Under the pieces are notes generated by a model. That model searched no databases. It was not told the origin of the DNA and saw nothing but the letters and a program-made list of their open reading frames with translations. A DNA stretch of 64,000 bases. It comes from Capnocytophaga sp. oral taxon 338 str. F0234. GTDB lineage: Bacteria > Bacteroidota > Bacteroidia > Flavobacteriales > Flavobacteriaceae. The stretch lies in assembly GCF_000192225.1 (NCBI RefSeq), contig NZ_GL872413.1, positions 1,940,828 to 2,004,827 on the forward strand, given 5' to 3'. Made by a program: the position numbers and the translations under genes. Shown one piece after another: positions 56,577-63,498 of this stretch; position 1 is the stretch's first letter; each line of letters starts with the position of its first letter.

Positions 56577-57401
56577 ATGAATCATTTATTTACTGTTATT
56601 TTTTTCTTTCTTTGTACCTTATCATGGGGACAGGAAGATGTTCGCCTTTCCTGTCAGGTAAAAGGTAATGTAAAATCTATTGATATTACTAAAGAGGAAT
56701 CTGATGAGATTAAAGGGGATTTCCTGGTCGATTCTTTTGACTATAATATGGCTATCACCTTGGACAAAAAAGGACGGGTCATCAAGCTCACTTCCTATAG
56801 TGAAAAGGGGAAGCCCTCTGATATCAAAGAAACTGTCTATGATAATAAAAATAGAGTAGCTAAGGAAACTGTGCTTTTCCTCCCCGAAAAAATAACCCGA
56901 AAAATCTCTTATTCCTATAATGACAAGGAAAAAAAAGGTACTGCTATTGCCCTTTCTTCCCACGAGAGTGATGAACAAACTAAAAGAGAGATAACCCTCA
57001 ACGACGAAGGGCTCCCCATTAAAGTAATCTTTTTTGACTCCGATGGAGAGGCTTTCAAAGAAATTTCTTATGAGTATAACAAAAACCAGAAACTTGTCAA
57101 ATCTACTATATACGAGGACGGTAATCTCAAGCGACAGGTCTCCTATAAGTATGATGACAAAGGGAGAATCATAGAAGCGAAGAATTATTATATCTTTTTC
57201 CCCGGTGGAGATATTACTTACAAATATGTCTATAAAGACGATATTTATCCCATAGAACACACTGCCATCGTAGGAGGTGAAGATCCTGAAACACTTACTT
57301 TTAAGTACAAGTTCGACAGCAAAGGCAATTGGATCGAAAAAACGTATTTCCTTGACGAAGAAGCTGTGGCTATTATCAAAAGAAAAATAACTTATTACTA
57401 A
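56577..57401 (+). CDS. Secreted YD-repeat-like protein, paralog 2
   Basis: 274 residues with signal peptide (MNHLFTVIFFFLCTLSWGQ). Repeat units are TVYDNKNRVAKETVLFLPEK, YSYNDKEKKGTAIALSSHES, SYEYNKNQKLVKSTIYEDGN and SYKYDDKGRIIEAKNYY. About 55 bp at its 3' end are almost identical in DNA to the 3' end of paralog 1 (TTCGACAGCAAAGG-type stretch), which points to recent duplication or gene conversion. The gap to paralog 1 is 11 bp and to paralog 3 is 11 bp. The function is unknown. Confidence 0.65.
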   Translation: MNHLFTVIFFFLCTLSWGQEDVRLSCQVKGNVKSIDITKEESDEIKGDFLVDSFDYNMAITLDKKGRVIKLTSYSEKGKPSDIKETVYDNKNRVAKETVLFLPEKITRKISYSYNDKEKKGTAIALSSHESDEQTKREITLNDEGLPIKVIFFDSDGEAFKEISYEYNKNQKLVKSTIYEDGNLKRQVSYKYDDKGRIIEAKNYYIFFPGGDITYKYVYKDDIYPIEHTAIVGGEDPETLTFKYKFDSKGNWIEKTYFLDEEAVAIIKRKITYY

Positions 57402-57412
57402 AATACTGCATG

Positions 57413-58243
57413 ATGAAGTTCTTATATTTTTTTCTAATTACATTATACTCCTTTTCTTCCTTCGCACAGGATGATAATATGCTCCCCTACTTACGATTAA
57501 AGGGGAAAATAGAATCAGTACGCATTATTCCTTATGAAGTACAAGAAAAAGATGACAAAACTATTGAAAAAAATATTAGTATTGGTTTCCTATACGACAA
57601 AAATGCTTTTATAAGATTCAATAAAGCAGGTAAAGTAATTGAAAAAATCGATTACAATAACAAAAATGAAGTCACAAGACACAGAGAACTTTCTTATGAT
57701 AACAAAAATAGATGCATAAACGAAAAAGTATATAACAAAGAAGGAAAAATGACTCAAGAAATCTCCACCACGTATGATGACAAAAAGAAAGAAAGCCGAG
57801 AGACCGATCATCGTCGTACTACCGTTTGTCAATTAGATGATCGCGGTAACCCCATCAATTGTGCGACCTTTACCACCGAAGGGAAGCTAATCGAAAAATG
57901 TTATACTACTTATGACAAGGATAATAAGGTGTTGGAAAAAGTATATAGAACACCTAACAATGACAAAAAATACGTCTTTCACAACGAGTATAATGACAAT
58001 GGGTATCATACAAAAATTTCCGAAGATGATTATGTCAATTTTACAGATAATATTAAGGTCAATTATTTCTATAAGGATGCTCCCTTACCCTATCAGCAAT
58101 CTCTGTCAGCTAATGGAACCTTACCTGCTTATTCTGATCTTTCCTACCAGTATGATAAAAAAGGTAACTGGATTCGCAAAGAAGTACGTTATAAGGACAA
58201 ATTAGTATTCCTTGTAGAACTTAAGATTACTTATTTCAATTAA
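57413..58243 (+). CDS. Secreted YD-repeat-like protein, paralog 3
   Basis: 276 residues from the second ATG at 57413 (MKFLYFFLITLYSFSSFAQ). Repeat units LSYDNKNRCINEKVYNKEGK, STTYDDKKKESRETDHRRTT and TTYDKDNKVLEKVYRTPNN show the same YD turn. The C-terminal end (YQYDKKGNWIRKEVRYKDK) matches the conserved tail of the trio. It is the most diverged copy. It ends the operon; the next gene has its own promoter. Confidence 0.62.
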   Translation: MKFLYFFLITLYSFSSFAQDDNMLPYLRLKGKIESVRIIPYEVQEKDDKTIEKNISIGFLYDKNAFIRFNKAGKVIEKIDYNNKNEVTRHRELSYDNKNRCINEKVYNKEGKMTQEISTTYDDKKKESRETDHRRTTVCQLDDRGNPINCATFTTEGKLIEKCYTTYDKDNKVLEKVYRTPNNDKKYVFHNEYNDNGYHTKISEDDYVNFTDNIKVNYFYKDAPLPYQQSLSANGTLPAYSDLSYQYDKKGNWIRKEVRYKDKLVFLVELKITYFN

Positions 58244-58271
58244 GAAAAATTAAATGGTCTTCAAATATTAT

Positions 58272-58302
58272 TTTGTAATCTCATATAAATAGTCTATATT
58301 TG
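58272..58302 (+). promoter_or_regulatory. Promoter of the ArsC-like gene
   Basis: TTTG at 58272-58275 and TATATTTG at 58295-58302, 19-bp spacer. Confidence 0.65.
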
Positions 58303-58318
58303 CACTTTGATTTAAAAA

Positions 58319-58687
58319 ATGAAAATAGAACAACCTCTCTTACAAATATACCACAATACACACTGCAGTAAAAGTCGAGAATGTTTGGCTTTCCTGAAAA
58401 AAGAGCATCTCCCTATAGAAATCATAGACTATCTTAAGAACCCTCCAACGGTAGCACAAATAAAGGATTTACTGCATAAATTAGGCATTAAGCCTTTAGA
58501 ATTAGTACGCAAGAAGGAAGCAATATGGAAAGAAGTAGGTAGTGATTCCCTCTCAGAAGAGCAAATCATAGAACTACTACACCAATATCCTAAACTGATA
58601 GAGAGACCTATCTTGATACAAGGAGACAAAGCTATCATAGCACGTCCTTTGAGTATAGCACAGGATTGGCTCAAAGAACAAAAGTAA
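58319..58687 (+). CDS. ArsC/Spx-family arsenate reductase-like protein
   Basis: 122 residues. Thioredoxin-fold ArsC (glutaredoxin-coupled type) landmarks: IYHNTHCSKSRECLAFLKKE, with the active-site cysteine 16 in HCSKSR, and the C-terminal IERPILIQGDKAIIARP. No arsR or arsenite pump gene is near, so the physiological substrate may not be arsenate; members of this family also include Spx-like regulators. It starts 16 bp after its -7 box. Confidence 0.85.
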   Translation: MKIEQPLLQIYHNTHCSKSRECLAFLKKEHLPIEIIDYLKNPPTVAQIKDLLHKLGIKPLELVRKKEAIWKEVGSDSLSEEQIIELLHQYPKLIERPILIQGDKAIIARPLSIAQDWLKEQK

Positions 58688-58711
58688 ATTCACAAATTAA
58701 TCAAATATTTA

Positions 58712-59692
58712 ATGAAGAGATTTTTTCTACTTTTAGGCTTTTTAATAACCTGTTATACCTCCTTAGCACAAGTATATATATCTGTTACAGGAGGATATGC
58801 ATGGGGAGTACCCTCAACTAAAATAGGAGAAGAAAGTATCAATGGCAAGGAAAGTGTACGTTTTGGAACTTTCGGAGAGGGGATTAATAGTCAGTTCAGA
58901 GTCGGCTATTTCTTCGACAAAACGTGGGGAGTTGATATCAGTGCAGGATACCTCTATGGTGAGGATCAACTTGTAAGGCGTGAAATAAGTCAGAAGAAAC
59001 TCGCAGGAACTCCTTTAACAGCCACCATTGAAGGGGAAGTAAAAGGAAGAGGACGTGCCTTCGGTGCTGCACTTTCTGTTATCTATAACTTTACAAATAA
59101 TTTCTATGGTAGGTTCGGTCTACTCACTAAAATAGGTGGAAAAACTGAAGCTATAGCACATTCATATACCACTACTAACCAAGATATTCCTCTGGCAGCC
59201 CTTACTCAATTAGGTATCAACTTACCCGCACTCTCAGGACTTCCTAATACAGCTATTATCAAACAGGGAGCTACTATTGAGACTACTTATACAGAGGATT
59301 ACAAAGGGAAAATACCTTTTGGTACCATTGCCGCTTTGGGGTACAAATATAATATTACAGAAAAGTTAGCTTTCTTTGCTGAATTGGAGTATATGAATAT
59401 CTCTGTAAAACGTGACTATTCTGAATTGAGAGATTTTAACCAGACACTAAAAGCTACCCTCAATGTGTCAGGTATAAACCGTGAAATTAAGACCAACCTA
59501 ATGACTTTAGATGGCTTTAATAATGGCTCTTACCAAGATGTCTTACGCGGACAGGTATATCATAAGCGAACAGATTATGTGGAAAAAGCCTCTCAAGAAG
59601 AACTTTCCAATAACTTAAATAATAAAAAACTTACAGAGAAAGCTTCTTATTCTTCTTTAGGAGTGAATTTTGGTATTAAACTTTCCTTCTAA
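58712..59692 (+). CDS. Outer-membrane beta-barrel protein
   Basis: 326 residues. Signal peptide (MKRFFLLLGFLITCYTSLAQ) and an alternating hydrophobic/polar pattern throughout: VYISVTGGYAWGVPS, VGYFFDKTWGVDISAGYLYG, AALSVIYNFTNNFYGRFGLL and SSLGVNFGIKLSF, with a terminal aromatic residue, as in OMP barrels. It is about 10-14 strands by eye. The function is unknown. It is 24 bp after the ArsC-like gene. Confidence 0.78.
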   Translation: MKRFFLLLGFLITCYTSLAQVYISVTGGYAWGVPSTKIGEESINGKESVRFGTFGEGINSQFRVGYFFDKTWGVDISAGYLYGEDQLVRREISQKKLAGTPLTATIEGEVKGRGRAFGAALSVIYNFTNNFYGRFGLLTKIGGKTEAIAHSYTTTNQDIPLAALTQLGINLPALSGLPNTAIIKQGATIETTYTEDYKGKIPFGTIAALGYKYNITEKLAFFAELEYMNISVKRDYSELRDFNQTLKATLNVSGINREIKTNLMTLDGFNNGSYQDVLRGQVYHKRTDYVEKASQEELSNNLNNKKLTEKASYSSLGVNFGIKLSF

Positions 59693-59720
59693 TCATGTAA
59701 AATATAAAAAGATCATATTT

Positions 59721-60368
59721 TTAGGGATTGCGCCATTTTTTCTCTATGGCTTCATAATTAATATAGATAGCTGCAGGCTGCATTTCTAATTCTCCTTGTG
59801 AGAAAGCTCGCAAAAGAATATCTTCTATCCAAAAATCTTCTTCTACTTCTTCAGGATTATAAGTACTTTTAAGAGATAAATCATAGAACCAAGCAGTATT
59901 ATTATACCAAAAAGCACGCCATCCACTACGAAGATTCTTTACTAAATTATAAGCAGACTCACCCGTTTGCCGATATATAAGTTTGATAAGAATTTTCCCT
60001 TGAGAACGAGAAAGTTTTTTAAGTTCTACTGTAAATCTTGCCTCAGCATCCTCTTGTACTTTCTTGGTATATTTTTTCTTTTGCCTTTTACTAGGAAGAG
60101 TATCCAACACTCTTTCAATACGGTATAACTTATCTGCAGCCAATTTGGCATAAGGATATACTTTTTTTACTCTAGATCTGAGCAGTTCATATTTTTTCTT
60201 TTGTTCTTCATTTTTAAAAAAAGGCTGACTTCCAAAAAAAAGTACCTCTTCCAAATTAATAATAGTTTCATTAGGAGCTATACTATCTATCTTGATAATT
60301 GTATCTCTTTCCTGTGCAAAAGAAGAAATCACTCCTAAACAACTCAATATAAAAAAACTTATTCGCAT
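59721..60368 (-). CDS. DUF4294 secreted protein
   Basis: 215 residues. Signal peptide ending SSFAQ. The DUF4294 core includes NLEEVLFFGSQPFFKNEEQK, RSRVKKVYPYAKLAADKLYR and GKILIKLIYRQTGESAYNLV, then LRSGWRAFWYNNTAWFYDLS. It is Bacteroidota-specific and uncharacterised. It is convergent with the barrel gene (28-bp gap) and has its own -7 box. Confidence 0.85.
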   Translation of the reverse strand: MRISFFILSCLGVISSFAQERDTIIKIDSIAPNETIINLEEVLFFGSQPFFKNEEQKKKYELLRSRVKKVYPYAKLAADKLYRIERVLDTLPSKRQKKKYTKKVQEDAEARFTVELKKLSRSQGKILIKLIYRQTGESAYNLVKNLRSGWRAFWYNNTAWFYDLSLKSTYNPEEVEEDFWIEDILLRAFSQGELEMQPAAIYINYEAIEKKWRNP

Positions 60369-60384
60369 ATATGCTAATTTTTGA

Positions 60385-60392
60385 CAAATGTA
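60385..60392 (-). promoter_or_regulatory. -7 box of the DUF4294 gene
   Basis: Minus strand TACATTTG, 16 bp before the ATG. Confidence 0.5.
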
Positions 60393-60480
60393 CGATTTTA
60401 TAAGGAATTTTTTATCTGGTAAAATGTTAAAATATTATATCTTTTCTTTTAATATCAATAGTTTTATTCCTATTTTTTTG

Positions 60481-60488
60481 TAACTTTG
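60481..60488 (+). promoter_or_regulatory. -7 box of the 60.5-kb small gene
   Basis: TAACTTTG, 20 bp before a GTG start; -33 element not clear. Confidence 0.45.
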
Positions 60489-60508
60489 CGAAAATTTTCC
60501 AAGTAAAA

Positions 60509-60712
60509 GTGGAGGTAATACAGAATACTAATTATGTATTAATGACCCAAGAAGGTTCTTACTTAGTAGAATACCTTATTGGAGAGGTGATTTTTACCTC
60601 TAGTATTAGTCGTGCTATGATTTTTTCTGACCTTAAAATAGCCCTCCGTTTTAAGAATTTACTTTATGAACGTTTTAAAATAAAAGTAAGTGTAAATACT
60701 TATATTTATTAG
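60509..60712 (+). CDS. Small protein (67 aa) with GTG start, unknown function
   Basis: 67 residues, all beta-alpha in pattern (VEVIQNTNYVLMTQEGSYLV, EYLIGEVIFTSSISRAMIFS, RFKNLLYERFKIKVSVNTY). No family is recognised. The GTG at 60509 is preceded by a -7 box at 60481-60488 and no ATG is closer. It looks like a complete small cytosolic protein. It is 50 bp before the DoxX gene, so it could be co-transcribed with it. Confidence 0.5.
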   Translation: MEVIQNTNYVLMTQEGSYLVEYLIGEVIFTSSISRAMIFSDLKIALRFKNLLYERFKIKVSVNTYIY

Positions 60713-60762
60713 GGAAATTTACCATTAAAAAAGAAAGACTTTTTCTGCTAATCTGATTAACA

Positions 60763-61188
60763 ATGTATTATTATCACGAAACAACACATAAACAAAACGG
60801 TAACTGGGGAATTCTACTTCTTAGAATCTTCATAGGTGGGATTTTACTTTTCCATGGTATTTCTAAGTTCAATGATATTAGTTTTGTAAAAATACAATTG
60901 GTTAATAATGGATTACCCAGTATTTGGGCTTATGGTATCTATATTGGTGAAATTATTGCTCCTCTTTTGGTTATTTTAGGTTATAGAACTCGTTTTTTTT
61001 CTATGCTTATTGCTATTAACTGTCTGGTAGCAACCCTGTTGGTTCACAGAGGAGAAATATTCATAGTAGACCCAAATACAGGGGCTTGGGGGATAGAGAC
61101 TTTAGGTTTATTTTTTGGAGGAGCTATTTCTCTATGTTTCTTAGGTGGTGGAAAGTATGCTCTCTCTAAGAGAAGTAGTTGGGATTAG
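60763..61188 (+). CDS. DoxX-family membrane protein
   Basis: 141 residues, four helices. GILLLRIFIGGILLFHGISK and GIYIGEIIAPLLVILGYRTR are the DoxX motifs; HRGEIFIVDPNTGAWGIETL is a periplasmic loop. The family is involved in oxidoreductase or membrane-stress functions and has no single assigned role. The last residues (RSSWD) close the ORF 73 bp before the trpB remnant. Confidence 0.85.
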   Translation: MYYYHETTHKQNGNWGILLLRIFIGGILLFHGISKFNDISFVKIQLVNNGLPSIWAYGIYIGEIIAPLLVILGYRTRFFSMLIAINCLVATLLVHRGEIFIVDPNTGAWGIETLGLFFGGAISLCFLGGGKYALSKRSSWD

Positions 61189-61261
61189 GCTCCTAATCTT
61201 TTAAACATTATTTTCAATGGTGCCACTCTCCTTCTTTTCCTTCCGAATTATTCATAATGAT

Positions 61262-61754
61262 TTATACTTCCTGATAGGAAGTATGTATCTGTAGGATGCT
61301 CTATCCAATTTTGGAAAGCCTCATTTACTGCGTCTATTAGAGTTCTTCCTCCGGAGGTTGCAGAAATAATTTTAGGCACAAGCGGTAGCTGTAGCTACCC
61401 CATGTTGTCCCGCTCCTGTTTCGGCTATAACACGTTTTTTACCTAATTGTTTAGCCAAAAGAGCTTGCCCTAAAGCATTATTGAGTTTGTGTGCTCCTTG
61501 TGATTTAGGTCTTCTCGCTTCAAATAAATATGGGTATAATACTTCTTACTCAAATTAGCGGCATAGAACAAAGAAGTCTCTCTTCCTACATAATCCTCAA
61601 GTAATCGCTTATACTCTCTTTCAAAAGATTCAGAGAAGATGATTCTCTTATAATTATCTTCTAATTCCTTCAAATTTATCTTAAGAGCATCTGGAACATA
61701 AGCTCCTCCAAATTCGCCATAATAACCATTGGTATCCACTGAATATTTTTTCAT
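61262..61754 (-). pseudogene. trpB: Decayed tryptophan synthase beta chain (trpB)
   Basis: The N-terminus is intact ([28 protein letters not shown]), about 90 codons. At about 61498 one base is lost and the frame shifts: [20 protein letters not shown], with the PLP lysine, and [20 protein letters not shown] continue in another frame. At 61374/61375 this joins directly to KIISATSGGRTLIDAVNEAF, skipping about 30 codons, and the sequence stops soon after SGS. At least two lesions and loss of the C-terminal half make it non-functional. It lies directly behind a trp leader and terminator, with no other trp gene near. Confidence 0.88.
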
Positions 61755-61778
61755 TATATAAAATTTTAAGAAATTACT

Positions 61779-61813
61779 AAAAAATAAGCCCTGCCGCAAG
61801 TGTGACAGGGCTT
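61779..61813 (-). terminator. trp attenuator terminator
   Basis: Stem AAGCCCTG (61786-61793) and CAGGGCTT (61806-61813). On the minus strand it is followed by TTATTTTTT. It lies between the Trp-rich leader ORF and trpB, exactly where an attenuator belongs. Confidence 0.75.
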
Positions 61814-61823
61814 TTATACTGTA

Positions 61824-61904
61824 TTATATACAAAGCTCCGTTTCCTTACAGCTTAAAAAATTTAGGAAAAACCACCACCATTTATTTGTATACAGATAAT
61901 TCAT
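61824..61904 (-). CDS. trpL: trp operon leader peptide (WWW)
   Basis: 27 codons, 26 residues: MNYLYTNKWWWFFLNF then LSCKETELCI and stop. The three consecutive UGG codons are at 61872-61880. It starts about 17 bp after a -7 box and ends 10 nt before the terminator stem. Leader peptides with tandem Trp codons are the hallmark of ribosome-mediated transcription attenuation: stalling at low charged tRNA-Trp would block the terminator. I did not work out the antiterminator pairing. Confidence 0.72.
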   Translation of the reverse strand: MNYLYTNKWWWFFLNFLSCKETELCI

Positions 61905-61920
61905 TCTTGTTTATTTTCTG

Positions 61921-61950
61921 CAAAGTTACATTTTTTTTGTAAGCAACAAA
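61921..61950 (-). promoter_or_regulatory. Promoter of the trp leader
   Basis: Minus strand: TTTG (61947-61950) and TAACTTTG (61921-61928), 18-bp spacer, 17 bp before the leader ATG. Confidence 0.65.
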
Positions 61951-61998
61951 TATTTTCAAAAATTTTTTTTTTATATTTAATTATTCATAATAAAATAG

Positions 61999-62006
61999 TA
62001 ATTTTG
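61999..62006 (+). promoter_or_regulatory. -7 box of cca
   Basis: TAATTTTG, 20 bp before the ATG. Confidence 0.55.
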
Positions 62007-62025
62007 CACCACTGAAAAAATACTC

Positions 62026-63456
62026 ATGAATTATTCCCAATCACTTACATCTCCCATTTTTGAGCTTATTTCTAAAATTGCTGACCAAAACAATCAAAAA
62101 TGCTTTGTCGTAGGAGGTTTTGTTCGTGATTTATTGTTAAAACGAGGTATTGCCAAAGATATTGATATTGTCACTTTAGGCAGTGGTATAGAGTTGGCTG
62201 AAAAGGTTGCCGCTCAACTACCTAACAATCCTAAAATATCGGTATTCAAGAACTTTGGTACTGCTATGATTAAGACCGATAGCATAGACATTGAGTTTGT
62301 AGGGGCGCGTAAGGAGAGCTATCGGGAAGATTCTCGTAAGCCCTTAGTGGAGAATGGTACCCTTGCCGATGACCAAAATCGTCGTGATTTCACAATCAAT
62401 ACCTTGGCTATTTCCCTAAACCAAGATTCTTTTGGAGAACTTGTGGATCCTTTTGGAGGCATTAATGATTTGCAAAACCAGATTATTCGCACCCCTTTAG
62501 AGCCTAATATCACCTATTCTGATGACCCTTTACGTATGCTCAGAGCCATTCGCTTTGCTACCCAACTGAATTTTCAAATAGAAGAAAAATCCCTACAAGC
62601 TATAGCCGACAACAAGGAGCGGCTCAAGATTATTTCCAATGAGCGTATTGCTGAGGAACTCAACAAAATACTCGCCTCCAACAAGCCTTCTATTGGATTT
62701 AAGTTGCTTTATGAAACGGGCTTACTCTCGCTAATCCTTCCCGAACTGGTCGCCCTACAAGGCGTAGATGAAAAAGAAGGCCAACGCCACAAGGATAATT
62801 TCTGGCATACACTGGAAGTAGTAGATAATATTTCCCTGAACACCAATGACTTATGGCTCCGCTGGGCAGCCCTCCTGCACGATATAGGCAAGGCGCCTAC
62901 CAAGCGATTTGACAAGAAAATAGGCTGGACTTTCCACGGACATGAGTTCGTAGGAGGCAAGATGGTTGTCAAGATATTCCAACGACTACGCCTGCCACAG
63001 AACGAAAAGATGAAGTTTGTCCAGAAAATAGTTACCATGAGTTCCCGCCCAATCATAATTGCGCAGGATATCGTAACCGATTCGGCAGTAAGGCGCTTAC
63101 TTTTTGATGCTGGAGATGACTTTGAAGCGCTGATGACTCTTTGCGAGGCCGATATTACCACCAAAAACCCACAAAGGTATAAGAAATATCATCAGAATTT
63201 CCAAATTGTACGTCAAAAAGTCGTAGAAGTAGAGGAAAAAGATCATATTCGCAACTTCCAACCCCCTATTACAGGCGAGGAAATTATGGCACTCTTTGGA
63301 CTAAAACCCTCCCGCGAGGTAGGCCAACTCAAAGAGGTTATTAAGGAAGCTATCTTGGAGGGCATCATAGGCAACTCCTACGAAGAGGCCTATCCATTTA
63401 TGCTCGAAAAAGCAAAGAAAATGGGACTGTCTTTAGTCACTGGAGCAAGCTCGTAG
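62026..63456 (+). CDS. cca: CCA tRNA nucleotidyltransferase (with HD domain)
   Basis: 476 residues. Class II nucleotidyltransferase head: VVGGFVRDLLLKR, KDIDIVTLGSG (metal Asp pair), DDQNRRDFTINTLAISL and DDPLRMLRAIRFATQLNF. The C-terminal half carries an HD domain (WAALLHDIGKAPTKRFDK). It adds or repairs the 3' CCA of tRNAs; the tRNA-Leu in this window lacks an encoded CCA and needs it. Codon use changes from AT-rich in the first ~550 bp to more GC-rich later, an oddity noted below. Confidence 0.92.
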   Translation: MNYSQSLTSPIFELISKIADQNNQKCFVVGGFVRDLLLKRGIAKDIDIVTLGSGIELAEKVAAQLPNNPKISVFKNFGTAMIKTDSIDIEFVGARKESYREDSRKPLVENGTLADDQNRRDFTINTLAISLNQDSFGELVDPFGGINDLQNQIIRTPLEPNITYSDDPLRMLRAIRFATQLNFQIEEKSLQAIADNKERLKIISNERIAEELNKILASNKPSIGFKLLYETGLLSLILPELVALQGVDEKEGQRHKDNFWHTLEVVDNISLNTNDLWLRWAALLHDIGKAPTKRFDKKIGWTFHGHEFVGGKMVVKIFQRLRLPQNEKMKFVQKIVTMSSRPIIIAQDIVTDSAVRRLLFDAGDDFEALMTLCEADITTKNPQRYKKYHQNFQIVRQKVVEVEEKDHIRNFQPPITGEEIMALFGLKPSREVGQLKEVIKEAILEGIIGNSYEEAYPFMLEKAKKMGLSLVTGASS

Positions 63457-63498
63457 CTTGTTCTTTAGGGTGATAGAACTTACAAAACCTAATTAAGA

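Noticed and set aside
56622-57260. Antisense frame of 212 codons inside YD-like paralog 2
   Set aside because: It mirrors the repeat codons of the sense gene and has low-complexity Phe/Ile/Val content; no promoter was seen.
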